DNA from: Toxoplasma gondii ME49
Lineage: Eukaryota > Apicomplexa > Conoidasida > Eucoccidiorida > Sarcocystidae
DNA length: 64,000 bases
NCBI RefSeq assembly: GCF_000006565.2
Contig: NC_031474.1
Coordinates: 1,426,001 to 1,490,000 of the forward strand
Direction: 5' to 3'
Shown here: piece after piece, positions 11,210 through 24,541 of the stretch
Numbering within the stretch: position 1 is the stretch's first letter
How the letters are laid out: each line of letters starts with the position of its first letter
The notes under the pieces: generated by a model
What the model was told of the DNA's origin: nothing
The model's input: only the letters and a program-made list of their open reading frames with translations
Databases searched by the model: none
Translations under genes and position numbers: made by a program

Positions 11210-13435
11210 ATGGCACTCTGGGGCATAGAATTCCCGATCGCTCCCATACGGGAGTGGCGGATGTGGCCGCCATTTCTTGCTTTTGTGAGCTGCCAGTTTG
11301 TCTTGCTCATCGTCCACAGTGTGGCACATGATGCCCTTGTGGGAGTAACCGTTTTTCTCTCGTGCGTATCCTGTGTTTCCTGCATCATCTGGCGCCGCCT
11401 TCGTGTGCTGTTGGCGAACTTCTTGTCGCAGTGTTTTCTGTTTTTCGTGCTGCTAGTTTGCGCGGTCACAGGCGCTTCGTCCATGGCCGGGCTGCACGAA
11501 AACAAGCCGTATATGGCGCTTGTTGTCATCCAATTTCTGGCCTTCTCACTTGGCCTCGCAGCTTGTGGTAACCTAGTCTACCGCTTCAAAACGAAGGCAC
11601 CCATCATTCCCGTCACATCTGCCGTTCGGAAGCCACCAATCGAGTTCTGTGAGCGCGAAGTTCGCCTGACTTCATCTCATCAGAGTCTCGACTCGAACGG
11701 TGCAGACAGTGGACTGATTTCGACCTTGTTTGGCCTCATTTCATCTAAGCGGCCATCTTTTTGTGCCAGTCAATGTCACTCTGATGCCGATGCAAAGACT
11801 GCGTCGAGTACCCAGGCTTCCCGGGGCTACGCATCAGACTCTGAGAAAAACGACAGCGCATCACTTACAGACAGGAGCGCTGTGGAGGGAAAATGCAACA
11901 GCAACAGTATTCGCGTCACTGACGGGCGAGAAAGTGACTGGTTTCTGACCCAAAGCTTCAGGCACGACCAGGAGAAAGAGCAGCTATATCAGGATGCTCT
12001 AAGAAGCTTTGCGGAATCCAGTCTTCCTGGCCCTTGTCAAGCTCCCTCTCACATGGAAGTCAGTCCCGATTCCGCCCAAGTGCCGGCCTGCGCCCTTTCC
12101 TCCCTAGCCCCTTGTCTCAATGCCTCCTTGGCTGGCACAGATGAGGCACCGTCATCAAGTGCGCTCTCCGAAGAGCGCGATCTGCATCGGGCTTCGGGCG
12201 AAAGCATCGTGGTCTTCAGCGCAACTGATGAGAAGGGAGTCTTTTACGTTAGGACGACAAGCGTTTCTCCGGTTCCTTCACCAACAAATGTGGATAGTGA
12301 AGCATCTTCGTTCGACCTCTCACCGCAAACCATGGACGGCGACTGCCACCATACCAACAAGACAACAGAACCCGAACCACTCTCCATGGAAGCTGCCGGC
12401 TCTCCCGCCGGGCCGAAGCGTTATCGAGTAGGTGCGTATTCCTGCGATGACTACGCCTACAGGCAAACGAGTGATGGAGAGCCACCTGCGACGTATATCG
12501 TTCAACTGACAGACTCGGATTGCAGTGAATTTAGCTCCGCCGTAGCACATGGATCTAGTGTGGCACCGGCAAGTGGTGTGGCGAACCAGCTGAATCCACC
12601 ATCTCCTCTTCAGAGTGCGTGGAAGACTCTTAAAAGGAAGTCACGGAAGTCTTTGCAAAATGCGATCCAGTACCTCAGCAGCAGCAGTGAAGCACAGTCA
12701 GATGAATGTCACATCGCCAAACCTGTCCCTGTTCGTGGGAATAGTGGAGAAGAATACTGCCACACTCCACCAGGCGCACGGACTGAACGAAGCAGGAAAG
12801 CGCCCACTGGGCAGAGGCGAGAGGTTTCCAGTACTAGTGGAGTGCCGACTTCGATGGGGGTTGGGCCGTCCCATCCGAATAGTCAAAGGGGCATGCAATC
12901 GCCATTGACAACTCCCTCTGGAGAAGAGGTCGACCTCTCTGCGTCTGTCGGCGCACCCACTGGTGCCCATGAAGAAACAAAAGCCGGACCTAGCGGTGAC
13001 GTTCAGACGCTGCCCGACACAGATTCCGGCGATGCACCTGTGAAATCCAGGGGGACTGCGACTGGTGCTGAGGCGCAAATCACCAGTGGTGGATATAAGT
13101 TAGCATCAAATGCGTGTCCCTCGTGGAAAAGCAGGGATATTTTCCCGGGGCTACGATCTGATGATAGTCTAAAACAAGACGATGACTCTGGGGAGGTACC
13201 TAAAGATTCCCGCGCTGCGTGTACGGGGGACTGGGTCTCAGACTCTTCCAATACAGGTTGGGGGCCAGCGGAAAAGCAAGCCCGCAGCTTGCCAGGCAAC
13301 ACAAAATATTCACCACCATCGTTTGTCGGTGATGCGGCAAAGAATCAAGCGGAGTGGCCTGAAGGTGATATTTCAGGTGACGATGGTAGCGTCAATTTGT
13401 CTCTGAGTTCCTCCGAAGCAGATTTTCAACCCTAA
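11210..13435 (+). CDS. Four-helix membrane protein with long disordered tail
   Basis: A single-exon frame of 741 codons from a true ATG; an in-frame TGA at 11201 limits the start. Four hydrophobic segments lie at about residues 20-38, 42-60, 67-89 and 101-123, with very short loops, so the N-terminus should be a compact four-span membrane bundle with both ends on the same side. Everything after about residue 130 is polar and rich in Ser, Asp, Gly and Pro, low complexity and probably disordered, with many potential phosphorylation sites. No family was recognised. The layout resembles tetraspanning scaffold proteins generally, but no signature of a named family such as MARVEL or tetraspanin could be confirmed. 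The frame is long and free of stops, so the coding call is strong although function is unknown. Confidence 0.75.
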   Translation: MALWGIEFPIAPIREWRMWPPFLAFVSCQFVLLIVHSVAHDALVGVTVFLSCVSCVSCIIWRRLRVLLANFLSQCFLFFVLLVCAVTGASSMAGLHENKPYMALVVIQFLAFSLGLAACGNLVYRFKTKAPIIPVTSAVRKPPIEFCEREVRLTSSHQSLDSNGADSGLISTLFGLISSKRPSFCASQCHSDADAKTASSTQASRGYASDSEKNDSASLTDRSAVEGKCNSNSIRVTDGRESDWFLTQSFRHDQEKEQLYQDALRSFAESSLPGPCQAPSHMEVSPDSAQVPACALSSLAPCLNASLAGTDEAPSSSALSEERDLHRASGESIVVFSATDEKGVFYVRTTSVSPVPSPTNVDSEASSFDLSPQTMDGDCHHTNKTTEPEPLSMEAAGSPAGPKRYRVGAYSCDDYAYRQTSDGEPPATYIVQLTDSDCSEFSSAVAHGSSVAPASGVANQLNPPSPLQSAWKTLKRKSRKSLQNAIQYLSSSSEAQSDECHIAKPVPVRGNSGEEYCHTPPGARTERSRKAPTGQRREVSSTSGVPTSMGVGPSHPNSQRGMQSPLTTPSGEEVDLSASVGAPTGAHEETKAGPSGDVQTLPDTDSGDAPVKSRGTATGAEAQITSGGYKLASNACPSWKSRDIFPGLRSDDSLKQDDDSGEVPKDSRAACTGDWVSDSSNTGWGPAEKQARSLPGNTKYSPPSFVGDAAKNQAEWPEGDISGDDGSVNLSLSSSEADFQP

Positions 13436-16400
13436 AACCCCATGAGAAGTCCACTGACACGTGGCCAGTCGTGTTCACCTATGCGCACGTTTCCTCTTAC
13501 ACGTCTACCGCACCCGTTCAGGAGGCAGCCTGCGAAAATGCACACACAAAGGTTTTGTACGGGGAGGGTGCGGTACAGTACAAGTATAACATGGAAAAGC
13601 AGCGCAGCAACGCATTCTGGCAGCAATGATGTAATAAGAAAGGAAATGCCACAGATGGCAAAGGAGAGGATGCCACAAGCCAAAATGGCAGGTGAAAGAC
13701 CCTCACTTCTTGAACAGTTTCGTCGGATGTAGGTACGTTAGAGGCCGACTACGGACAGATGAGTCCCTTTGTGATCCCCTCACTACATGAAACGCTCTGA
13801 TTTCATGTTTGACCATGAAGTCCTGGCGGTGCCAAACAAGTGTCCAATAAGCATGCGTTGGGAGTAGAATTTTGGCGACGCTCGAGTGACTAAGGAGAAG
13901 AAATCATGTTTGGGCGGCTGGGAATTGAGTGCAAGATGAAACAGGTGGGACGGTTAAAGATTTTTACACATTTATGGAGTCAGACAAATAGCACCGTCTT
14001 GGTCAGTGTTGTTTTCACAATTATGCATTGTTTGAGTGCAAGCGAACAGGCAATACCGTACACGATTCGGTTCACAAAAGTGCCAATATCTTTTTGTTTT
14101 TTTCACGGCTGCGGTATTGTTACTGTTTCCCGCTCGTGTGCAGCCAGCTCCCACATCTCACGAACATTTTGGCCGCTGGAGGCAGCTTTAATGGCGATTC
14201 GACCGAAACAGATTAATTGTCCATTTCCTACCATTTACACCCATTCGAACACTAACTCAGGTACCCCAGATGGAACCATGGTGGTCTCAGTGAAGCGGAC
14301 TCAAATGCTTAGTTCCACCGCAAATGATTTGCCCTATAAATGCACAGAAAGAGACGTGGCCTGGCTTCGAAAGAGTCCAGGAGGACGCCTTGGGCCAAAC
14401 GGAAAGTGATTTATTATTTGTTCTGGCATCCGTCGTAGTTACCGTGTCTGACAGCCAATCAGGGATTCACTTTCGATCAGCACTGTCATGCACAAGCGCT
14501 GGAACACTTTATGTAGGTTCGTGGAGATCCACATTCTGCGGAAGTTCGTACATTCCAAGAGTCTCTTTCATGATGTGAGCATACTAGGAAAATTTTCCCA
14601 AATCTTTGTTGTCGTTCTTGTCTTGGTGTGTTTCGCGTTCTCCTGTTGCTTTGCTCAAAACAAGTGGCTGGCTTCCTGGCGAGGTTCTTCTGCTACGTTA
14701 TCCGGCGACCGGTGGTCCCGCAAAGCCTTCATAGATGAGTCATCACAATCAGTCATCATCATTGTATTTGTGCCTATGGATAATGAAATCCGTTTGTATC
14801 AGATGTCATTTATCGTGACTGCCCCGGCTAATTTACGGTGGGGAGCGGATAGGGGGATAAGCAAACAGGGGGGTGTGCCAGACACAAAAAACCCAATGTA
14901 AACTTGGAGCGAGCCGCTGCAATGCATTCAGCAATACACAAAGTTGCTTACGACAGAACGAAGTGCAATGAAGTAGTGACCGGGTAGAAACAGGACGTAT
15001 ACAATGGCGATTGGTGTTGATTGCTTGTAGCTGTCCACTGCAGCTCTCCGCGGATGTACTTCGTGAAATACACCAAAGTCTTTGAACTTAAGTTGCGAAA
15101 CGATATACCGACTTCCCTGCAAGAAACGAGCAATGCCTGCTGAAAGAAGGTAACGCTTGCGAGTTGATTGGATGGCATTCTAGTCGTAATTAAGCATGCC
15201 ATGACAACACTGGCATTTCTGATAACACCAGGGTGGTTTCCCATTCGACATCATAACCCATTTTGGCTCTCCCTACATAGAAAATACTTTCTGTGTTCTG
15301 CAAGAATCCAGGAAGTCTGTGACTAGAAGGAGTGTCTATCTGCTTCGCTGTGGGGGTCTGAGAGCTGCGTTCTTCTGCCCCTTCATGAGCTGTGGGGGCT
15401 TCGGTTTTCTGTCGTTGAACGTCAGGAACAGTGCATGCGTCTCCTCTTCAGATACGCGGGGAGAGAACCCAGAAAGGCGCAAGGCATTAAACTAGACCAG
15501 CGAAAAAACAGGAACCGCTCAATCTGAAAACGGCGGGTGCGCGGAAACTCCGATAGGGGATGGTTGACGGCATTCAGCGTGCCCAAACGACAAACGAGGA
15601 ATAAACCACCACAAAAAGAGAACTGCTCCTATAAGAAGGCGGTACATGGCTAGAAGCTGGCCTAATTTCGGAATGAACGTTTACAAAAAGGACCAATGAC
15701 GAGTAAAGTGCAGGGCTGCAAACAAAGACATTTGTGGTGATTGAGATCTCTGGTAGCTGCGGGGAGGTGTCTTTGGCTGGTCAATTTGCTGTGACTCAAG
15801 TTGCTCAATTCGATAATCTGCTCCGTAAATCCAAGCCACCGGACACATAAAAGTAAATAAGAACTTTAAAAAAATTAGTTTAATTAGGAAGACTGAAATG
15901 GCGGGAAACGACGACAAGAAATTTTGTCGTTTTACAAAAGGGGAGACGGACAGGGTCACCTTGTGTCTTGCAAGACACCGCTAGCGTACTCGCGCGCCGG
16001 TGAGGGAGTACCGCGCCTGGGCGTCGCGAGAGAAAAACCTCAATAGAAGACCTTTCTTTCGGCCGGGGGTTTCCTAGCTTTTCCCTTGGCTTTCCACCAT
16101 GGTCTTTCCCGTTCCGTTTGACTCCTTTCTCTAACGCGAACAATAGTGTGCTCAAATGTACCGGCACCGGGTCGGGTCAGGGACCCAGGCGGACTGGGAC
16201 GCTCAAGATTCACCTTTTTTCTCTGAATTTGTCTTCAATTTCTGTGTCATCATCCCCTTTCATTGCATCGTCTAGCTCTAAGCTAGCACGTGTTAGAGTT
16301 GACTCCACATCACGTTTACCATAGTCACGAGCATGCCTTGCCATTTGCGGCGTCTGTCGCTCCTCGAATCGTAGAACCGCATGCGGAGGGAGACGGTGAA

Positions 16401-16992
16401 GAGGAGATTTTTCTCATGAGGATCTCCTCCCAAAAACAATATGTTTTGTCGGAGTGACAAGTCTTCAAAGGGAAGCAAGTCTACTGGCGGTACTCCTCAG
16501 TGGAGTATCAACGCTTCACGACAAGCCATGGCAGCAAACAGTTGGGAATGCGCGTTGCACGACCTGTCCGTTGTTCCTTCTTCGTATGCACTTTTCTCGT
16601 TATGTTTTCGCAACACTTTGAACATCTTTTCTTTCCACGCACAGTCCGTTCTCCGATTGTCTAACAGGCTACCCGGAGATGGATCCCGCGTCGTAACTGG
16701 TCTCCTGGCTGGCTGTGAAAGATCGAGAACTCGAACGGGTAACTGCCAGCTGAAGAAAGGCACACCCCCCAGAAAGTCTCTTCGTTGACAGAGGTGACAT
16801 ACATCTCCTTCTGCAGCTGCGTCGGCGAGACGCACATTTCCCGGTTCCCTTGTTACCTACCGAGTAAATTACATTTTGCACGCGATCGTAGCTGACTGGC
16901 GGTTCCGCCACCCCCAAGATTTGAAATCACGTTTTGTCTGTGACTTCTTACTTTGCCCGGTCTATGCGCTTCTATTTGCTCGCTCTGTTAAG
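13436..16992. other. Intergenic region upstream of the 20-exon gene
   Basis: About 3.5 kb without a supported gene. The longest frame (13906-14409) has A/T-rich third codon positions unlike neighbouring exons. Two GCATGC cores at 16331 and 16379 lie about 610-660 bp upstream of the start at 16993 and may belong to its promoter. Confidence 0.4.
16331..16384. promoter_or_regulatory. Paired GCATGC cores upstream of the 20-exon gene
   Basis: Two GCATGC hexamers (16331-16336 and 16379-16384) spaced 48 bp apart. They match the core of coccidian TGCATGC promoter motifs. A regulatory role is inferred from the motif and position only. Confidence 0.25.
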
Positions 16993-19900
16993 ATGGAGCA
17001 GAGCTACTTAGTCTCTCTCCTCGTGTCTCTGGGTTGTTTGAAGCTGCTTTTTCTGTTGGGTGACCCTTCGCTAGCCCTTTCCGGTGCGAATGGCGGCGCC
17101 CACGGTTTCCCCTCCGCCGGAACCGTCCTTTTTTCAACCCACCCGCCTTCTGATTCATCTCCTGCTCATATCTTGTCATCCGTCTTCTCCGCACAAAACG
17201 ACGACCAACTCGCTGTTTTGCCCGACACGGGACTGTCGGAGTTGGTGACCAGCGATGACAGCCCAGAACGGCGAGCAAGAGCCTTCGTTGAGTTGATGGA
17301 CGTTCCAGACGAAAGGGAACAACAGTTTTCCACTAGTCCTACCGCGTCCCGTAGCTTCGTCAAAATTAAGCAGCATGAAATGTTACGGGATGCAGACGGT
17401 ACGCCTCGTGTGAAAGTGTGTTTGGCAGTGCCTGCGTAGGGTTATCTATCTACACTCACCTATCGATGTGTTCACAACTTCATATGTAGGCATACGGGCG
17501 AATCTGAAGATAGGCACTTTGATTCTCCCGCAGATGCTGTGCCTCTCCCGCCTTCAAAAGTGAGTGGTTGTGTTTGAAACGTGTAGGGCCAGAGTGGGGA
17601 TTGAAGACATCCTATTTGTCCATTGAGCTCTGCATTTGTGCCATGTTTTCCTTTGTTTTCTCCTTTCATGCCTGGCATTCGCTTTCTTTGTCACCGTTTG
17701 TCTGCAGGAAACTCAAATGTTTTCCGGTTGCTGCCACTCAAGTCTCCCTTGGAGGAAGAAGCGAAGGACGGAACCGTGGTGACTCCTGTTTCGGCGGTTC
17801 AGATGGAACAGCTGTTTTCCGAAGTCCACAGGAAAGACAGAAAAATCATCATCAAGACGTTGAAGGCTCTCACCCGCAGGAGTTTCAAAAAAGGTAAAAA
17901 TGTCATATGGATACTCGGTGACGCATGGCAAGAGACGCCTTTCGTGGTTAGCAGTGTCGTGCCAAAAACTGGAGAAGAAGCAAAGGGACCAGCGTTGGTT
18001 TTGAAGAGAGGAAGGAGATAAAATACGGCCTCGTTTTTTCGCGATATCCGAGCATTGCCTCTCACATCATGCAAGGTTCTCTTGTTTTTTGCAAACGCAG
18101 ACGAGGGTGCAGTGAATATTGTGGGAAATGTAGCAATGTGTCTCTGTGTTGAGACACTTACTTGCACTTCTAGTTGTGTGGAGGGCGATATGCACTTCAT
18201 TAGCTCGTGCACGCATTGGAGATCACAGCTATATCTGTGGTACCTGCCTTCATCGGGTTTTCGGAGTACGCATCCACGGATGCACTCATCTGCACAGAAA
18301 CAAAAACCTTCCACAGATGCCCGCACACACGTTCTCTAAAAACAAATCCGCTGCAACCTGGACTGTTCGTTCTTTCTTCTCTCCTTTTCTCGTGCGCAGC
18401 GGACAACTACATCTCGACGCACAGTTACATTGCACATCTGACGCGTGTGAATCCCCTGTTCCGCTCTATTGCAAGGAGCGACAAAGAGAAGAGAAAGCTG
18501 TTGGCTTCTCTTTCGCGAGTGATATCCCACAGGCGTAAGCACATTTCCGGAAAGCGTGGCCGAACGTGTGGATGAGGGAATGTCTCATGGGTGTCACAAA
18601 AGCCTAGGACAATTGGAAGTAGCAACCGAGAGATCAAATATTGTTCTGACGAGACTATCTGTTTTGAAAACCTTGACTCGACGGCTGTCATGTTCTCTTC
18701 CGGGCTGTCGCTATGTCGAACAGGAAGCCAGTTAGGCCACATGTATCTTCACATGTTGCTATTTTGTGCGGTGGTAAGAGCATAACCATCGAAAACCGAC
18801 CGTTTGATCAATCTGTGCCATTGCTGTTTCGGTGGAAGACGTGTATTTACATTTAAATGACTCCGGCAACCTTATTAGTATAGAAGCTCCGATTGCAGAG
18901 ATTGGAAACAGAAAATGGGGAACCGAAGTCTGCGGGTTTGCGTATCCGTATTCATTTTCCGAACTTCTAAAGAATACGAGTTCTGACTACGGTTGAAACG
19001 TTTTTTGAGGGACGCGGCTAGATAATTTCTACGCGTGGTGGCGTCCTCTGCGATAAACAACGCGTCGTCCTTTTTTAATGTTTAGATCCTGCAGTTGTGC
19101 GTTCGTCAAGAACGAAGGAGTGCTGCAACACTAGATCTGGTGACACAGATGCACTAGGGAGAGAATGAGGGAATAGGTTTATACTTTCTGGGGAAAAGTA
19201 AATGTGCGCCTCCGGACCCGGGCGTCTTGTTCGCGTTCCTTTTCCGTTGATCGAAGGCGAGATACGCCGCGGGCGAGTTATAACACGAGGAAAATGGTGT
19301 CATAGGAGATCGCTTTCGACAAAGAGGATTTGAATGTGAAGCGGGTGTGCCTCCGAACAGTATTCTTCGCTTTCCGTATGTTTCTTATGCTTTCTTCAGC
19401 GCAACGTAAACTCAAAAAGAGGAAAGAAGAACTTTTTCGCGCTGTCAGGGTCCTTCGGAAGTACCTAAAAATCCCGAAGGTGGTCGCAGACACAGACCCG
19501 TTTTTGCTCGAGTGTGCGGCGCACTTGATCGCAGATATTCGACAGAAGCGCCGTAGGCGAACGCCATCCGCCTATCCATTGTCTTTTTGTCTGTTACTCT
19601 TGTCGGTTTTCTCTTCCTCCTTCCCGATAGCGAGCCAGATAAGGAAGCAGGGGCAAGCGTTCGCTTCATCTACGCGTCGTAGCTCGGGGCTTTCTCACCG
19701 TGTGCAGACCGTCTCTTTGCGTCCATGCTGCTTGCGCAAACCTACTGTCCAGAAACTGACTGCGACTTCCGGTAGTCGGCAACCTGCGTCTGCTTCACTG
19801 GCCATCGTCTAGGCTGTTGCTTTTCTCTGTGTTTCCCCTGCGTACACAGTCTGTCTGGACAACCCTCAGCTTTTGTTCTTCTCGATCTGCTGATGTATGG

Positions 19901-22900
19901 ACGCAGACTATGCATTGCTGCTTCCCGAGGAACCTCTGCGCGCTTTCGAGGAGACAGATAAGCGCGTTTGGTGTGTCCAGGAAGTGTCTCGCGACTGCAC
20001 AGTCTGTGTGTGTATGTCCCTTTTGTTCAGATGAAGGCTACTGGGGATTTCTCGACGGCCTCCGGCATGATGCGAGCCTGACTTTGTACAGCGTCGTTGT
20101 CGGGACCTTTCTTGATTACCATGGCGGCTTCGACTCGTACGTGATTGACGAGACACATATAATCGATACATGCATCCACATGAGTATTTCTGTCGGCAAG
20201 CTCCCGGTCTTCGACGCCTTTCACCTACCAGGCGGGCTTTTTGGTTCTCTTCTCACTGTGGCAGTCAAAGGCTATAACTACATGTTCTACCCAGCTCTTG
20301 CAGCCACGACAAGTCTCATCGGCATTGCCACTGGGCTGATTTGCCTCACCCAGCTGACCGATATCATGTTCAAAGCCTTCGACACCATTGCCAGGTCTTT
20401 GAAGAAAGGGATACGCCTCGGCTTCATGAAATTCTACCGTAAGTGAGCATGGCTTATCTCCACGAAGGCAGCGTTCTCTGGACGTTTATGCTCTCGCGCC
20501 AGTGGTCAAGGACAGCGGCGATGTCCGGCGTGAAGGTCTCATCTCCACATTTCTGTCGATAATGAAGCACTCAACATAAGGACCTATGCATACACTGCGT
20601 TCTGCATATCTTCATAGCTGTACCTGGATTAATCTATAGGGATACAGGACGTGACTACGCGCAGGCATTCATGTGAGCCGCGCTAGTTTTACTCTCTGAA
20701 GGATATGCGAAAAGTCATCCGTCACAGGTAATTCCGAGACAGGCGATTGCCCTCTTGTATAGGCAGACAGGAGACTCGAAGCCGCCCTGCGTCGTCCCTC
20801 ATGTGGTTTCAGAAGTGGTGTTGTGCCGATGCAGAGTATCGCGTGCGAGGTGATCGCGTCGGTCAGAACGTGATTTCGTTCCTGGCGATGAACAAGGCAG
20901 CGTCGCTCCTCGCCATCTTGTGGCAACTGAAAAACGTGAACTACCAGGCTCTACAAGACTTCAAAACAATAGCTCCCACCACGCATGAGGCTACCTTTCA
21001 GCACGGCGTGAACTTTGGAGCGGTAGAATTCTCTTCGGAAATTCAGCGACACCTGGAAGAGGACTACCTGGCGTTCCGGCCGGAGCTCGATGAATGCTAC
21101 GTGAGTGCAGGATTGACGGACCAGAGCCTCCAGCACTGATGAAACAAGATTTAACGGTCGGCAAGAGCTAAGGGATTCTACAGAAGGGATTAGAAACAAT
21201 GAAGTTCAGCAAAGGAGACAACGCAGCCAGCACATTTCTTATTTACACCTAGCAAAAGTAAAAACACGGAGACTCCATCCGTGCCTGGACCGTTTGGAAC
21301 CAAGCGCACATTGATTCTCATGTCTCGCACGGTGAACTATGACTGCGTGGTGTCTGAGACCTTTTTTCTCAGCGCACGGACTCGCCTGACGAAGTCGAAT
21401 TTTCGTTTTCTCACCAAGCATTGAGGTGTCTCGTCTTCTGTTGCTCTTCAGGGGTCTACGCAACTGACACCTCTCGTTGAGCTTAAGGTGAGCAGTTGGA
21501 ATCTGAAACCCGGCCTCCATCCATCTCTGGTCTCGGCAGAACAACATATGGGTGTTCATACAGCCACACACAAGAGCGCTGCACATATTTAGCAGGGTGC
21601 ATGTTTCCCGAGGAATGTGGAATATCGAACTCGTACAACTCATGCATCAGCATTTTCGCGTTTTATCAACGGAGAGGTTGTAATTCCAGCTGTGAGCACG
21701 AGTAAGCACATATGCACATGAGTGTACCAAATCTAAATATCTCTGTAGCTACGACACACTGGATAAAACTTTGTTTCCGCGTTTTGTCTTTTCAGTGTGA
21801 CGCATCATGGAAGAGTGTGGAAAGATTTACGAAGGCCATGGATGGCATGATCTCGTATGTGAGTCGGTTCAACTTCAAGAAATACGTGGGAGAGCTGTTG
21901 CTCTTGATGTACACCATCGTGATCGTGAACATGAATGTCAATCGGAGCCCCGGAGACAGTTCAACAACGGAGGGCTTCCGAAACGCCAAGGGGTACATCG
22001 ACGTCGAGAACGATACGGGTGCCTTCCCCTCCAAGCTTTTTCGCCTGCCGTTCCTGAAAGAAAATGCGCACCGAGCCTCAGTGGGGCTGTCAAAGCTAGG
22101 TAAGACGCTGGAGGAAGCCGGGGAATGCGGAAAACGGAAGCAGTGTATTTTCACGATCGTCAAGCCACAGTTTGTCCCGCTTCGGGTGTCTTCGTATTTG
22201 CGCTCTACCTCTTCTCAAGCGCCTCTCTGTGCCGAAATTTTGCCACGAATCGCCCTTCGACTGGATTGGCTTCCAGTTTTTTCGTCTCCGTAGGCGCCCT
22301 CTGTGTGCGAATCGAGTGCAATATATGTGCTGTCTCCCCTTTTCTTCTCAGCTCTTTTTTTTCAACTGCGGCGTCTTCATCAGTGGAATCCCAATCGGGA
22401 TGAGTGGGTGATGGTGGACATGGAGACCGGGCCGGAAGACCCAGCAAGGGATACAAAGTCCGAAGCTTCAACGGATGTTCCAGAATCGTCCCTGTCTTCT
22501 TCCGTGTCACTGCCGCCCCCTCCCCTGCAACGGCTTCCTTCGTTGCATGCTGCTCCTCGCCTTGCACCGCCGTCCGGCTCTCGTGCGTCGTTTTTGTCGA
22601 CCTCAGAGGACCTGCTCGGGGTTCGAAGCTTCGCAGATTCGGCAGACGTCGCGCGAGAAGTGGCCGCCGAGATGCGGGTAAAGGCGCGTCTCACTCTCGC
22701 GCCTGACGTTCGTGACGGCGACTGGCCTAGTCCTGTCGAAGAGCTCTCGCCGGAGGAGCAAAAGAGGCTGAACGCAGTCCGGAGAAGGAGAACAAAGATG
22801 ATGCTTCGGCTCTTTTACAAGGGTGTCTCGTCTCTTGCTGTGGCCATCAATCAGCTGTTCGGGCGATTTGTTCACCTGCTGATGCTGCAGAATTCGGGAA

Positions 22901-23831
22901 AACCCTTGAAAAAGTGTCCCGCTGACGCGACACTCTTGTCAGCGGCCGGCGTCTGCGAAAATGACAGGTCTCTGCGCGCGAGAGACGAAATGCCCCTCCG
23001 CCTGGTCGTCTCCACCTTCGCAGGCATGTTCTACAGACGCGCCGAAGGCAACTTTGGGGTTACGACCAAGGAAGAGATCGTCCAGAAATTCATGGACTTC
23101 ATCGACGAAATCAAGTATGGCCGCGTCCAGGTTGGATTCCTTGGCAAACTGCGGAGAAAACGGCCTCAGTGGATCCTCGACAGCATCCTCAACCCACTCT
23201 TCGGTGAAGGCAGCCACAAAAAAGTTCTCATCAAATCCAGTGAAATGGCCATCATCAAAGCGATCGGTGAGCTACGCGATAAGCCGGGAACAGACTGCCT
23301 TGTAGAGCTCGCGCCCTCTTCCCCTGCGCCTTCCCTCTGATAGTCCGCGAGGGGTAACTCGACCCTGCAGCAGGAAAAAAACGAGACTTGTGCTTTTGAA
23401 GCACTGGGGCTCTGGACTCACCCCGCTTTTCATCCTTATCTATGCATTTGTCGTTTTCACTTGATGTGTGCTGCAGTTGTCAACGAGGTCGGCGCTCTTT
23501 TCAAACAAGTCGAAGACTCCGTAAGTGTCAAGGACTTACGGGACCAAGCACGGTCTTTCGTGGCCTTGCTTCTGAAATTGATAGTCACGCGTCCTTGTAG
23601 CATTATAATTACCTTGTATGACTAGCCCTATGTGTAGCAGCCCATTATTTATTCAAAGTCTTGTTCCTGTAAAGAATCAGAGGTGAAGTGAGAGATCGAG
23701 ATATCTGGGTTTTTCGTGGGGCTTTCGGGGCCAACAAAAGTGTATGTGTGCGCGCATGCGTCGAAATTGGTCGAGAGGCAAAGTGGCATGCGGAGACCTG
23801 GAGATCAACGCATCTTCACACATCTGCATGC

Positions 23832-23867
<36 letters not shown>

Positions 23868-24501
23868 GAACAGCTAGAGATGCGTAGGCAACTTTTAAGG
23901 GATGACAGGTTACGTCTCGAGCTATTTGGAATGATGAATGACACGTCGAAGTGTGGTTGCTGCCTCATCCCTGAAGAGAAAGTTTTGTTTCACGATTTCC
24001 GGAGTTCGTGTCCTCTCGACGTTCAGGCACGTTTCAAGTATTCGCGGTGCGACACCACAGGACGGTTGTATATTCTCACCGACTTGAATGGAGGCACTCA
24101 GTTTTTCGTAACATGTGAGATGGAAAAGGCTTCTTTGCGGGCCAATCGTTTTTGCTGTGCATGAGCCTTCGCTCTTCTTACGACCGATGAAAAACACCGT
24201 TTATGTAGAGTTACAAGGGCGTACCACGATAGGGGTTTGTAAGTAAGAGACGAACACCAGGGCTACGAATTTGTTTTTCTTGGGGCTTTACCTTTTTCTG
24301 TTTATCGTTCCCTGAATGTGTTCGTTTCTTGCCAAACCGTGGATGTCTTCGTCGATCCATGCGAAACGAAAGACAGTACACATAATTCAGAAACGAATGT
24401 ACAGAGGGTGGAGGTGTCTCGGCCTATATTGGAGGGTGCCGTCATGCACAAATAGATACACACACATAGTCACAGGTGGTTATATATCTATGTGAATATT
24501 G

Positions 24502-24541
<40 letters not shown>

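Noticed and set aside
13906..14409. 167-codon plus-strand frame with a true ATG
   Set aside because: Third codon positions lack the G/C bias of real exons, and no domain, signal or splice context was found.
20747..20834. Earlier acceptor (TTTCAG at about 20813) for exon 6 of the 20-exon gene
   Set aside because: It would need a phase-0 upstream exon, but exon 5 ends in phase 1; the acceptor at 20833-20834 keeps frame.
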